DNA of 64,000 nt from Burkholderia sp. OK233. GTDB taxonomy: Bacteria > Pseudomonadota > Gammaproteobacteria > Burkholderiales > Burkholderiaceae. Below, piece by piece: positions 11,148 to 19,630 of the stretch; positions within the stretch are counted from its first letter, which is position 1; every line of letters starts with the position of its first letter. The stretch lies in contig NZ_OCSR01000001.1 of NCBI RefSeq assembly GCF_900230185.1, positions 5,580,001 through 5,644,000 on the forward strand, in the 5' to 3' direction. The notes under the pieces were generated by a model that was not told the origin of the DNA, ran no database searches, and was given only the letters and a program-made list of their open reading frames with translations. Position numbers and translations under genes: made by a program.

Positions 11148-11155
11148 TTAATTAA
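11148..11155. promoter_or_regulatory. AT-rich palindrome upstream of the ribbon-helix-helix gene
   Basis: TTAATTAA lies in an AT-rich patch (11140-11166) 24 bp before the start codon. It could be an autoregulatory operator or a promoter; the assignment is inference from position only. Confidence 0.3.
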
Positions 11156-11294
11156 ATTATAATACATCGAGTGGCCCGAGTCATCTTCGTGGCGCCAGAA
11201 TCACACGGTGGCCGGCGATTCCCCCATGCACCGCCGATGCCGAGCCATTCAACGACCGGGAAGCCAACGGCGTGCAACACGTGGCGACGGTGCG

Positions 11295-11522
11295 CTAGAT
11301 CTCCGCCCTGGCACGCAGAAAATCCTGTCCGGCCCGCGTAATCGACACACCGCCTCGCCCATTCGCGGGGACGGATACCAACCCGGCGTTACGCAGTTCC
11401 TGCGCGACCGACCAGTTTAACGTGGGCGCATCGCGGCCGTATCGCTGCTGGGCCAGACGCTCAAGCGCCCAGATGGCTGCATGGGTCAAGGTGTTGCTGT
11501 CATGGTGGCGTCCCGCCGTCAT
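11295..11522 (-). CDS. Small winged-helix-like hypothetical protein
   Basis: A 75-residue protein from an ATG with GAGGATAGA upstream. The pattern of helices (AAIWALERLAQQRYG, NWSVAQELRNAGLVSV) followed by a glycine-rich turn and GVSITRAGQDFLRARAEI resembles a compact winged-helix fold. No family is named. It lies 65 bp downstream of a spermidine-synthase-like gene on the same strand and may be the end of that unit. Confidence 0.55.
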   Translation of the reverse strand: MTAGRHHDSNTLTHAAIWALERLAQQRYGRDAPTLNWSVAQELRNAGLVSVPANGRGGVSITRAGQDFLRARAEI

Positions 11523-11587
11523 CTTCTATCCTCGAGAATGGGCCTGCTCAAACAGGTCGCGAACGTGCAGAAGTACTATGCATCCGC

Positions 11588-12355
11588 TCAGCACGTTTGT
11601 TCATATCGATGCCAGTTAAATTTCTTGCCGTACTCGATGCGCGTGGCCGTCGCATGGAGATTCACCGCATGCGTGGGTCCGAGTGCGCGCGCCCGGTCGA
11701 GCATCGTGGCAAAGGACGGAAGCTCATCCGCTCCTTTCCACGCAAAAACAGTGACGTTGTGTTCACTGCCTTCCGACGGCGCCGGGGTCACCGCGTTCGC
11801 GAAGACCTCCCTGAGCGAGCGCAGGTAGCGATGGAAGTCCGGTTCGTCGGTCACCAGATTGGCCACCAGTACGCCGTCATCGCTCAACCTGCGACGACAG
11901 GCTTCATAAAACGTCCTGCTGCCCAGCTCCGCGGGCAGGCCATCGGCATTGAAACCGTCGACCAGCAGCACGTCGGGCCGGTGATCCGGAACCGTGACGT
12001 ACTGCGCCCCATCGGCACAAACCACCCTGAAGCGTTCACTGTCGCGCGGCACATGAAACCGGTCGCGCAGTGTGATCACCTGGGGATTGATTTCGACGAC
12101 GGAAATCACGGTGTCGGGCAAATGGCGATAGCAGTATTTCGCCAGCGAGCCGCCACCCAGACCGATCATTGAAATGCGGCGCGGAAATGGCTGGAACAGC
12201 AGGAAGCCCATCATCGTGCGCGTATAACCCAGCGCAAGGGCGTAGGGATCGCGCCGCAACATGGTGCTCTGCACCCCGCGCGCATCAAAGTACAGCGAAA
12301 CGACCTGGTCATTCTCTATGACCACCGGCCTGCTCGCCTTCCTCTTTCTTTTCAT
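11588..12355 (-). CDS. Spermidine synthase-like protein, paralogue 2
   Basis: About 255 residues from the ATG at 12355 (the frame is open to 12430). It repeats the features of its paralogues: DARGVQSTMLRRDPYALALGYT before the nucleotide-binding GLGGGSLAKYCYRHLP, then VVEINPQVITL, VVCADGAQYV and DVLLVDGFNADGLPAEL. The aminopropyltransferase DSTDP segment is again DGF. It is the third gene of a leftward unit (12743-13234, HPr-like, this gene) that starts near palindrome copy 3. Its substrate is unknown. Confidence 0.82.
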   Translation of the reverse strand: MKRKRKASRPVVIENDQVVSLYFDARGVQSTMLRRDPYALALGYTRTMMGFLLFQPFPRRISMIGLGGGSLAKYCYRHLPDTVISVVEINPQVITLRDRFHVPRDSERFRVVCADGAQYVTVPDHRPDVLLVDGFNADGLPAELGSRTFYEACRRRLSDDGVLVANLVTDEPDFHRYLRSLREVFANAVTPAPSEGSEHNVTVFAWKGADELPSFATMLDRARALGPTHAVNLHATATRIEYGKKFNWHRYEQTC

Positions 12356-12426
12356 GTGAGTGATCGAAAGGTTCCGGTGCAAGGGCAATCGGCTGGTGTG
12401 AGCCACACTTCCCTTGCAGCGGTTCG

Positions 12427-12690
12427 TCAAAAGGATTCCTGCGTATGCAGCATGGCCGAGAGCGCTTCAAGCGCTGCGGTCTCGTCAGGACCAGTTGCCA
12501 GGATGTGCAACTGCGTGCCCGGCTTTGCCCGCAGGGACATCACCGACATGACATCCTTGGCATTGACGGACCGGCCGTTCGCCATGCAGATGATGTCGCT
12601 CGCGAACCGGGATGCGTGAACGGCAAGCCTCGCTGACCCGTGTCCGTTCAAACCCCATGGGTCGCCCACCTGAACCAATGCCTCGACCAA
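12427..12690 (-). CDS. HPr-like protein lacking the phosphorylatable histidine
   Basis: An 87-residue protein with the HPr fold signature (RLAVHASRFASDIICMANGRSVNAKDVMSVMSL, then GPDETAALEAL). In true HPr, His15 in GLHARAS accepts phosphate from enzyme I and Ser46 is the kinase site. Here the loop reads GLNGHGS, with Asn at residue 15, and residue 46 is Asp. Both phosphorylation sites are therefore absent, so a role as sugar phosphocarrier is unlikely and a regulatory or decoy role is possible. The start is TTG at 12690 with GGGGAGAG just upstream. Confidence 0.75.
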   Translation of the reverse strand: MVEALVQVGDPWGLNGHGSARLAVHASRFASDIICMANGRSVNAKDVMSVMSLRAKPGTQLHILATGPDETAALEALSAMLHTQESF

Positions 12691-12742
12691 TTCTCTCCCC
12701 TATGCATAAACCGTAACGCAAGCCCGCACCCACCGGGCGCGC

Positions 12743-13234
12743 TCAGTGCATCAAACCTGCGATGACCCGGGCAAAGAAAGCCCGCAGCAGCGGGTCCCAC
12801 TTTTCATTCCCCAAAGCGATTTCGGCCGTGTCGAGCCGCCTCATTTCCGGATCGAGGTAGACGGCGCGAAGCGACCTTGGGTGTGGCGGCCCGACAAAAA
12901 ACTGGCCATCGTTGTCCAGAAGCAGAAATGGCTTCTGCCTGTAGCGAGCCCCGAGCAGCGAGGTCGCATCCAGGACATGGCGGGCGGATTCCTTCTGATA
13001 GACAAAAATGACGTTGACCCCGCATTCTTCCAGGCGGTCGCAGATATCCGAAAAACGGTAAAGCATCTGGAATCCGCGTTCGCCCGCCCTGCCCACGCCG
13101 ACGACGATCAGTCCGCGACGACCCATCACGTCCCGCAGATACAGGTGCGTGTAGTCGTGGGACAGCAGCGGAACACTTGCATCAATCACGTCGACCTCCC
13201 TGCCGCGCGCAGGCATACACCTCGTTTCGCGCAA
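12743..13234 (-). CDS. Hypothetical alpha/beta protein, possibly thioredoxin-like fold
   Basis: A 163-residue protein (an internal ATG at 13216 could also be used). The run GRRGLIVVGVGRAGERGFQML, a helix, then GVNVIFVYQKESARHVL and KPFLLLDNDGQFFVG recalls peroxiredoxin-like alternation of strands and helices. No CxxC or peroxidatic cysteine motif is present, so redox chemistry is not supported. It is the first gene of the leftward unit carrying the HPr-like and spermidine-synthase-like genes, and starts 73 bp from palindrome copy 3. Confidence 0.6.
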   Translation of the reverse strand: MRETRCMPARGREVDVIDASVPLLSHDYTHLYLRDVMGRRGLIVVGVGRAGERGFQMLYRFSDICDRLEECGVNVIFVYQKESARHVLDATSLLGARYRQKPFLLLDNDGQFFVGPPHPRSLRAVYLDPEMRRLDTAEIALGNEKWDPLLRAFFARVIAGLMH

Positions 13235-13549
13235 GCCCGGCCTGCAACGTGACCAACAAGATTCCTGCCCAAGCCTACTATATTATTAGCATTTCAGGAT
13301 AAGTCAATGATAATAACATTATCATGATTTGAGAGTGTCCATTCCGAGGAACGTCCCAGACTGTTCGCCGGTTCTTCGATGTGCACGCACGTGTGCTTCG
13401 GGATCGTTTCCGCATCGAGGGTCGACGTGACTCCTGAACGAGCGGCTGCGCCGTGCACTGCTGAGATCAGTCGACGGCTGCCACCGCAAAGGTGCCGATG
13501 ACGCAACCGGCACTGACCCGGAACCAGTCTTGCGGCCTGTGCCCGGCGC
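13235..13549. other. Intergenic region holding palindrome copy 3
   Basis: These 315 bp lie between the start of the 12743-13234 gene and the end of the YoaK-like gene. Besides the palindrome, an AT-rich stretch at 13279-13330 could be the promoter of the leftward unit. No gene is supported. Confidence 0.5.
13307..13325. promoter_or_regulatory. Palindromic operator copy 3, ATGATAAT-AAC-ATTATCAT
   Basis: A perfect 8-3-8 inverted repeat with a different spacer (AAC) from copies 1 and 2. It lies 72 bp upstream of the leftward unit that starts at 13234. Retention of both arms with a changed spacer argues that the arms are what is recognised. Confidence 0.77.
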
Positions 13550-14311
13550 CTAACGGTCGAGTCGATAGACCCGCGCGCGCAGGTCGTCAACGAGGGGCAC
13601 GATGGCCAGCACAATCAGCACGCCCGCAAGCGGTACCGTCGAGGCGTAGCCGATGTGCTTGAATCCCATCGCACCGGTAAAGCCACCAACGACGAACATG
13701 GCCAGCATCGTCCCGTGAACTTTCAGCCTCGCCCGATTCGCCACTACGAAGGGTGCGTCGGGGTCGGTCCTCGCAGAATTCCAGTAGAAGAGCTTGCCCA
13801 GTTCGATGCCGATGTCCGTCACGATGCCGGTCATGTGGGTGGTACGGATTTCGGCGCCGGACAGTTTGGTGATCATGGCGTTCTGCAGACCCATGATGAA
13901 GCACAGGAGCACAACGGTCGCTGGTACGAACAGCGCATCCCACTGCGCCAGATGGCTACCGAGCAGCCCGAAACACAGCAACAGGACAGCCTCGATCAGC
14001 AACGGCGACGCGTACTGGCTGTGCAGCCGCCGGCGTCGCCCCCAGTTGACGAGCACGGCGGAACAGGCGGCGCCCAGCAGGAACGAGATCAGCGATCCGG
14101 CGCCGGCCAGAACCAGTGAGAGGTCGCCCAGCGCCGCCTGGTCGGCAATTGAGGACACCACGCCGCTCATATGGGACGTGTATTGCCTCACCGCCAGAAA
14201 GCCACCCGCGTTCGTGGCGCCCGCCACGAACGTGAGCGAAAAACCAAGCTGCCTGTCGGCCCCGGTACTGCGATCCTTTCCGGTTAACGCCCGGAAATAG
14301 TGTGCTGGCAT
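13550..14311 (-). CDS. YoaK/DUF1275 family membrane protein
   Basis: A 253-residue polytopic inner-membrane protein with about six hydrophobic segments. It shows the family signatures LTFVAGATNAGGFLAVRQYTSHMSG (residues about 27-52) and GLQNAMITKLSGAEIRTTHMTG. DUF1275 proteins have no established biochemical role. It is read leftward, away from palindrome copy 4, which lies 194 bp upstream, and is probably a single-gene unit. Confidence 0.88.
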   Translation of the reverse strand: MPAHYFRALTGKDRSTGADRQLGFSLTFVAGATNAGGFLAVRQYTSHMSGVVSSIADQAALGDLSLVLAGAGSLISFLLGAACSAVLVNWGRRRRLHSQYASPLLIEAVLLLCFGLLGSHLAQWDALFVPATVVLLCFIMGLQNAMITKLSGAEIRTTHMTGIVTDIGIELGKLFYWNSARTDPDAPFVVANRARLKVHGTMLAMFVVGGFTGAMGFKHIGYASTVPLAGVLIVLAIVPLVDDLRARVYRLDR

Positions 14312-14704
14312 CAGGTATCAACCCGTGTGTTCGTCAGTCCAGATGCGCTTTGTCAAAAGCCGGCACCGGCGCAGCAGATGGGATTTTGAATTTCCACGCG
14401 CAGGTTGAAATCCTGCATTCGCGGTGTCCCGGGCGAACACGGCACGTTCTTCACGCACGCCGGCGGATTGTCACGTATGGAATCAGATCAATAAAGCTGG
14501 TAGGATGATAACGTAATTATCATTAACTGGTAACTTGATGCTCTTGGCAAAGACTCCAGGAGGTTAGTAACAGGCAGGGATGGCTCTATCGTGTTCGCGG
14601 TGGCAACGACGCAAGGGCAACGTGGTTTGTAGTGGCGAGAGGACGGAGTTCGGCAACTGGCGGGGCGCCGGTCCCGGCTGCCGCGCCGCATTAAGGAGAA
14701 GTGC
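14312..14704. other. Divergent intergenic region holding palindrome copy 4
   Basis: These 393 bp separate the YoaK-like gene from the rightward CZB/hyf-like unit. Palindrome copy 4 lies close to the middle. No other feature is supported. Confidence 0.5.
14505..14523. promoter_or_regulatory. Palindromic operator copy 4, ATGATAAC-GTA-ATTATCAT
   Basis: An 8-3-8 inverted repeat with one mismatch (C for T in the left arm), followed by a third half-site ATTAAC. It is placed between the divergent YoaK-like gene (194 bp) and the CZB-domain gene (181 bp) that leads the hyf-like cluster. Confidence 0.72.
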
Positions 14705-15088
14705 ATGACGTTTGACTGCTCTCTCGAACAGCACCTGCTAGCAGGCGTGTCGTTGAGTGATAGCATGCTCAAGCGCGTGCGGCTCGTCAGGTCCAGGTTC
14801 ACCAACGAGCGGCTCTGTGCACTCGGGCGCTGGATTCATGAAGATCAGGCGCCGTGGGACGACTCTCCTGAGCTTCACCAATTGAAGCTGGCGCATGCGA
14901 GCTTCCATACCATTGCGCTAATAATCGAGATTTCCATCACGCAAGGGCGGCTCGCCGAAGCAGCCGCCATGCTTGAGCCTGATGCCCTGTTCGAAAGCGC
15001 GACACGCATGCTCGCACACGCGATGTCGCGTTTCGAAATGCGCCCGGGCGTGGGTGGGACAGCCGCACCGCACGGACTGATACATTAA
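14705..15088 (+). CDS. Free-standing CZB (chemoreceptor zinc-binding) domain protein
   Basis: A 127-residue protein with an AAGGAG binding site before the ATG. The core LCALGRWIHEDQAPWDDSP followed by LKLAHASFH fits the CZB domain, whose conserved residues are one Cys (here Cys38 in CxLGxW) and histidines (here His64 and His68; the first His may be His10). CZB domains bind zinc and usually sit at the end of chemoreceptors or diguanylate cyclases; here the domain is alone. It leads the unit containing a spermidine-synthase-like gene and the hyf-like complex, so a zinc- or oxidant-sensing role is possible. Confidence 0.65.
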   Translation: MTFDCSLEQHLLAGVSLSDSMLKRVRLVRSRFTNERLCALGRWIHEDQAPWDDSPELHQLKLAHASFHTIALIIEISITQGRLAEAAAMLEPDALFESATRMLAHAMSRFEMRPGVGGTAAPHGLIH

Positions 15089-15160
15089 GGTCGCCGTGAC
15101 GACCCCGGTCGCTGCATGAGGCCGGTTCGCTGCACCGATCTGCGCAGTTTCAGGAGAGCA

Positions 15161-15985
15161 ATGGATTTGTCGGCCGATCACAATCAGTTCAGACGTGCCC
15201 TGGCGGAGCGATGGGGCAAAACTCTCGGGGAGCCAGTGATACGCGAGGGCCTGCGCACGCGGTCGCTGTGTTTCGACGCTCTCGGCATACAAAGCTCCAT
15301 GCGCAGGAGTGATCCGCTCGAACTCGATCTGTCGTACACGCGGGCCATGATGTCATTCCAGCTCTTTCACTCCAATCCCAAAGACATCCTGATCGTGGGA
15401 CTGGGCGGAGGATCGCTGTCGAAATACTGCTTCCACAAGTTTCCGTCGGCACGGGTGACCACCGTGGAAATCGACCACAGAGTGATCGCGTTGCGCGAGC
15501 AGTTTTTCATCCCGCCTGAATCGGAGCGATTCCGGATCGTGCACGCCGACGCGGCGGAATATCTCTTGGATAAGGTTGGCGTCGCGGATGTGATCCTGCT
15601 CGACGGCTTCGACGCATTCGGCTTACCCGCCAGCCTGTCGAGCCAGTCCTTCTACGACTGCTGCCATACCGCGCTGCACGACGAAGGCGTGCTCGTGGCC
15701 AACCTGCTGAACAATGATCCGCGGCTTGCTACCCACCTCGGCCGGATACGTCGTGCGTGCAACGGAAAACTGTTCCGCACCATGGCGCGACGTGAAGGCA
15801 ACACGATTGCCATCGGCATCAAGCAGGCAACCGTGCCGGGGTGGCTTGATCTCTACGCCCGCGCGGAAGCCATCACGAAATCGATGGGGCTCGACCTGTA
15901 CCGGTATGTCAAAAAAATGGAACGTCACCACCGGGTAGAACCGGTTTCGGGATACCCCGCATCTGGCCCACTGGCCGTTGAATAA
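15161..15985 (+). CDS. Spermidine synthase-like protein, paralogue 3
   Basis: About 274 residues from the ATG at 15161, which has CAGGAGA upstream; an ATG at 15116 is in frame but lacks a site. It contains GLGGGSLSKYCFHKFP, VTTVEIDHRVIAL, IVHADAAEYLL and VILLDGFDAFGLPASL, parallel to the copies at 9393 and 11588. The C-terminal 45 residues are more divergent. It ends 29 bp before hyfB, which suggests co-transcription with the complex. As in the other two copies, the aminopropyltransferase DSTDP segment is missing. Confidence 0.82.
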   Translation: MDLSADHNQFRRALAERWGKTLGEPVIREGLRTRSLCFDALGIQSSMRRSDPLELDLSYTRAMMSFQLFHSNPKDILIVGLGGGSLSKYCFHKFPSARVTTVEIDHRVIALREQFFIPPESERFRIVHADAAEYLLDKVGVADVILLDGFDAFGLPASLSSQSFYDCCHTALHDEGVLVANLLNNDPRLATHLGRIRRACNGKLFRTMARREGNTIAIGIKQATVPGWLDLYARAEAITKSMGLDLYRYVKKMERHHRVEPVSGYPASGPLAVE

Positions 15986-16014
15986 ACCCCTCGACGGTAA
16001 GGGAGACAACGCCG

Positions 16015-18024
16015 ATGGAACACCTGCTGGTCATCCATTACATGCTGCTGGCGGTCGCAGGTTGGCTGGCGGTTGGGGTTTTGGGACTCGCGAACCTGCG
16101 CCGCACACGCGTGGTGGCGCACGGCCTGTTTCCACTCGGCGCCGTATTCGGTCTGCTTCTCTGCGGACTGGGTCTGGCTGGCGTGTTCTCCGGTCCCCAG
16201 CAAGCCGTCCTGCCGCTCGGGCTGCCGGACCTGCCGTTTCATCTGAGACTCGACGGCCTGTCGGCGTATTTCCTCACTGTACTCGGCGTGGTGAGCACGG
16301 GCGTAAGCGCGTTCTCCGCCGGCTATTTCCGCAAGGGCGAGGGCACGCCACCCGGATTGCTGTGCTTCGAATATCACGTGTGCCTCGCGAGCATGGCCGT
16401 GCTGCTGCTGGCGGACGATGCATATTGCTTCATGGTTGCGTGGGAGACGATGACACTGTCGGCCACCTTCCTGGTGATGACCAATCACCGCTTCGCGGAG
16501 ATCCGCCGGGCAGCCTGGCTCTACTTCCTGATCTCCCACGTCGGCGCGCTGGCGCTCCTGCTGTGTTTCGGCCTGTTGCAGGCCAATACCGGCGACTATA
16601 CGTTCGCCAACATGCGTCAGCAGCATCTGGACGTGTTCTGGGCGTCCTTCGCGTTTCTGCTGGCGCTGTTCGGCTTCGGCACGAAGGCAGGCATTTTCCC
16701 ACTGCACGTCTGGCTTCCCGAGGCCCATCCGGCAGCGCCGTCACCGGTGTCAGCCCTCATGAGCGGCTTCGTCCTGAAAGCGGGCCTGTACGGCGTGCTG
16801 CGCACGGTGTTCGACCTGCTGCACGTGCAAATCGCATGGTGGGGCGTGCTCATGCTGATGCTCGGGCTCTTCACCGCCCTGTTCGGGGTCGTGTTCAGCG
16901 CCATCCAGACGGACATGAAGCGGCTGCTTGCGTACTCGTCGATCGACAACATCGGGCTGATGTTCGTGAGCATGGGGCTGGCCATCCTGTTTCGCGCGTA
17001 CGGGATGAATGCGCTGGCCGCCTTGTCGTTGACGGCTCTGCTCTACCAGATCGCCAGCCACGCTACCTTCAAGAGCCTGCTGTTTCTCGGGACGGGTTCC
17101 GTACTCCACGCCACCGGCGAACGCAATCTCGGGCGTCTGGGCGGTCTGATCCGTTTCATGCCGTGGACGGCGTGGGCCGCTCTCGTGGGCGCGTTTGCCA
17201 GTGCGGGCCTGCCGCCGTTGAGCGGCTTCGTCTCCGAATGGCTGCTGCTGCAGAGCTTTCTGTTCACACCCGGCCTGCCTGACCCGTTCCTGAACATGGT
17301 GGTGCCGCTCGTCGCTGCGCTGATCGCTCTCGTGGCCGCGCTCGCCGGCTACACGATGGTCAAGTTCTTCGGCATCATCTTTCTCGGTCAGCCTCGCGAG
17401 GCGAAGTTACGCGAGGCACGGGATGCAAGTCCGTGGGAGCGCGTCGGCTTCGTGTGGCTCGCAGCGATATGCGTGCTGCTCGGGCTGTTGCCGGTGCAGT
17501 TCGTGGTCGTTCTGGATCGCGTCACGCAGATGCTGGTTGGCGCGGGCATCGGACCCACCGTCGCGCGGAACGGCTGGCTGCTGCTCGCGCCCACCAGTGT
17601 AGGCCGTGCCAGCTACATGCCGCTGGTTTTCCTGCTGTTCTTCTTTGCCTGCTGCGGGCTCGCGTGGGTGCTGGTACGCCGTTTTTACCATGGGCGCCTG
17701 CGGCGGGCGGCCCCCTGGGCCTGCGGCTTTCCGTTCGTGAATGCGCGCATGCAGGACACGGCAGAAGGGTTCGGGCAGCCGATCCGTGAGATCTTCACCC
17801 CGCTGTTCAGGATCGAACGGCAACTACCCTCCCCGTTCGACAAACAGCCCGTGTATAGCGTCATCGTGACCGATCGCGCATGGGCCCTGATTTATGAGCC
17901 GATCGAGCGGCTGGTCAGGCGCGTCGCGGCATTGGCCGGCTTGCTCCAGACAGGTCGCATCGCCGTCTATCTGATGCACAGCTTTCTCGTGCTGATCGTG
18001 CTGCTGATGCTGGTCAGACGATGA
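16015..18024 (+). CDS. hyfB: HyfB-like proton-pumping membrane subunit
   Basis: A 669-residue polytopic subunit of the NuoL/MrpA/HyfB antiporter-like family. Key channel residues are present: Glu144 in AWETMTLSATF and Lys224 in FGTKAGIFPLHVWLPEAHP. The block DMKRLLAYSSIDNIG is typical. It should form a proton-translocating module of a group 4 hydrogenase-like or Ehr complex. AGGGAGAC precedes the ATG. Its stop overlaps the next gene by ATGA (18021-18024). Confidence 0.9.
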   Translation: MEHLLVIHYMLLAVAGWLAVGVLGLANLRRTRVVAHGLFPLGAVFGLLLCGLGLAGVFSGPQQAVLPLGLPDLPFHLRLDGLSAYFLTVLGVVSTGVSAFSAGYFRKGEGTPPGLLCFEYHVCLASMAVLLLADDAYCFMVAWETMTLSATFLVMTNHRFAEIRRAAWLYFLISHVGALALLLCFGLLQANTGDYTFANMRQQHLDVFWASFAFLLALFGFGTKAGIFPLHVWLPEAHPAAPSPVSALMSGFVLKAGLYGVLRTVFDLLHVQIAWWGVLMLMLGLFTALFGVVFSAIQTDMKRLLAYSSIDNIGLMFVSMGLAILFRAYGMNALAALSLTALLYQIASHATFKSLLFLGTGSVLHATGERNLGRLGGLIRFMPWTAWAALVGAFASAGLPPLSGFVSEWLLLQSFLFTPGLPDPFLNMVVPLVAALIALVAALAGYTMVKFFGIIFLGQPREAKLREARDASPWERVGFVWLAAICVLLGLLPVQFVVVLDRVTQMLVGAGIGPTVARNGWLLLAPTSVGRASYMPLVFLLFFFACCGLAWVLVRRFYHGRLRRAAPWACGFPFVNARMQDTAEGFGQPIREIFTPLFRIERQLPSPFDKQPVYSVIVTDRAWALIYEPIERLVRRVAALAGLLQTGRIAVYLMHSFLVLIVLLMLVRR

Positions 18025-18971
18025 TTACGCTCTCCGGATTGCTCTCCCAGGGGCTGGAGATCCTGCTCGCACTAGCGGCGGCTCCCCTGCTGACAGGGTG
18101 GGTCAATATGTGCCGCGCCCGCTTGCAGAACCGCCGGGCGCCGAGCATCTGGCAGCCTTACCGGATGCTTCACAAGCTGTTCAACAAGGAGTCGGTCGTT
18201 GCCGACCACGCCAGCCCGATCTTCCGCGGCGCGCCGTATGTCGTCTGGGCATGCATGACGCTCGCCTGCGCGATCGTGCCAACGCTTTCGACCGATCTGC
18301 CGCTCTCGCCGGCCGCGGACGCGATTGCTCTGGTGGGCCTTTTCGCGCTGGCTCGGGTGGCAATCTCGCTGGCCGCGATGGACATCGGCACCGCGTTCGG
18401 CACGCTCGGCGCGCGCCGCGAGATGCTGGTGGGCTTCCTCGCGGAGCCTGCCTTGCTGATGGTGCTGTTTTCGGCATCGCTGATCACGCAGTCCACCCTG
18501 CTGACCAGCATCGTCTCCACGCTCAGTCATCGCGAGCTGGCAATCTATCCGAGCCTCGCGTTCGCAGGGATCGCTTTCACGATGGTGTCGCTCGCCGAAA
18601 ACGCGCGCCTGCCGGTCGACAACCCGACCACGCACCTCGAACTCACGATGATCCACGAGGCGCTGATCCTCGAATATTCCGGCCGGCATCTCGCACTGAT
18701 GGAATGGGCCGCGAGCCTCAAACTGTTCGCGTACTCCTGCATCGGCCTCGCATTGTTCATCCCGTGGGGCATCGCCGAGGCCGGCAATCCGACAGCGCTG
18801 CTACTCGCGATACCCGCGCTGTTCGTCAAGTTATTCATAGGTGGCGCGGCGCTTGCGGTCGTCGAGACGACCAACGCGAAGATGCGCATTTTCCGAGTGC
18901 CGGAGTTCCTCGCGACAGCGTTTCTGCTGGCCGTCATCGGCATGCTGGTTCACTTTCTGCTGGGGGCGTGA
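18021..18971 (+). CDS. hyfC: HyfC-like membrane anchor subunit (NuoH family)
   Basis: A 316-residue NuoH/HycD/HyfC-type protein with about eight membrane helices. It has the family blocks WQPYRMLHKLFNKESV near residue 40 and NPTTHLELTMIHEALILEY near 205, the conserved acidic region near the quinone or iron-sulfur interface. It joins the peripheral arm to the pump subunits. The start overlaps hyfB by four bases and the stop shares one base with hyfE, so the genes are tightly coupled. Confidence 0.9.
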   Translation: MITLSGLLSQGLEILLALAAAPLLTGWVNMCRARLQNRRAPSIWQPYRMLHKLFNKESVVADHASPIFRGAPYVVWACMTLACAIVPTLSTDLPLSPAADAIALVGLFALARVAISLAAMDIGTAFGTLGARREMLVGFLAEPALLMVLFSASLITQSTLLTSIVSTLSHRELAIYPSLAFAGIAFTMVSLAENARLPVDNPTTHLELTMIHEALILEYSGRHLALMEWAASLKLFAYSCIGLALFIPWGIAEAGNPTALLLAIPALFVKLFIGGAALAVVETTNAKMRIFRVPEFLATAFLLAVIGMLVHFLLGA

Positions 18972-19630
18972 TGCACGGATTCGCCACGCAGATCATCAAC
19001 TTTCTGGCCGCCATCCTGCTGCTATTGTCATTCGCGATGCTCAGCCAGCGCCGGATCCTGTCGCTGATCCACCTCTATACGCTGCAGGGCCTGACACTCG
19101 TGTCAGCCAATGTGGTCCTGGGATACGTCACCGCCGACGTACACCTCTACATCTCCGCCGCACTGACCCTGGTACTCAAGGTCGGCCTGATTCCGTGGAT
19201 ACTTTACAGACTCGTGCAGCGGCTCAACGTCAAGACCGACGTCGAGCCGCTGCTCAATATTCCCGCCACGTTGCTGATCGGCATCGTGCTCGTGATCATC
19301 GCGTTCAACGTGGCGTCGCCGATCAGCCAGCTCGCGTCGTCGGTCGCGCGCGGCACACTCGGCATCGCACTCGCCTGCGTGCTGCTGTCGTTCATGATGA
19401 TGATTACGCGCGCGAAGGCGATCCCTCAGGTAATCGGCTTCCTGTCGATGGAAAACGGTCTGTTTTTTGCCGCGGCCGCGGCCACGAACGGCATGCCGAT
19501 GATCGTCGAACTCGGCATTGGACTCGATGTGCTGGTGGGCATCCTGATCCTCGGCGTGTTCATGTTCCAGATCCGCGAGCAGTTCGACAGTCTGGACATT
19601 CATCACCTGGAAAAACTCAAGGATGACTGA
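18971..19630 (+). CDS. hyfE: HyfE-like membrane subunit (NuoK-related)
   Basis: A 219-residue membrane protein starting at the ATG that overlaps the hyfC stop (TGATG). It has about six to seven hydrophobic segments. The middle SFAMLSQRRILSLIHLYTLQ and the later VIGFLSMENGLFFAAAAATN fit HyfE, whose C-terminal part is NuoK-like. The last eight bases overlap hyfF. Confidence 0.88.
   Translation: MHGFATQIINFLAAILLLLSFAMLSQRRILSLIHLYTLQGLTLVSANVVLGYVTADVHLYISAALTLVLKVGLIPWILYRLVQRLNVKTDVEPLLNIPATLLIGIVLVIIAFNVASPISQLASSVARGTLGIALACVLLSFMMMITRAKAIPQVIGFLSMENGLFFAAAAATNGMPMIVELGIGLDVLVGILILGVFMFQIREQFDSLDIHHLEKLKDD

Noticed and set aside
15978..17282. A 434-residue frame overlapping hyfB
   Set aside because: Arg- and Ala-rich shadow of hyfB in another frame, with no membrane segments or family match.
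18098..19630. A 510-residue frame starting inside hyfC
   Set aside because: Only its last 219 codons are hyfE; the part before 18971 is an out-of-frame shadow of hyfC.
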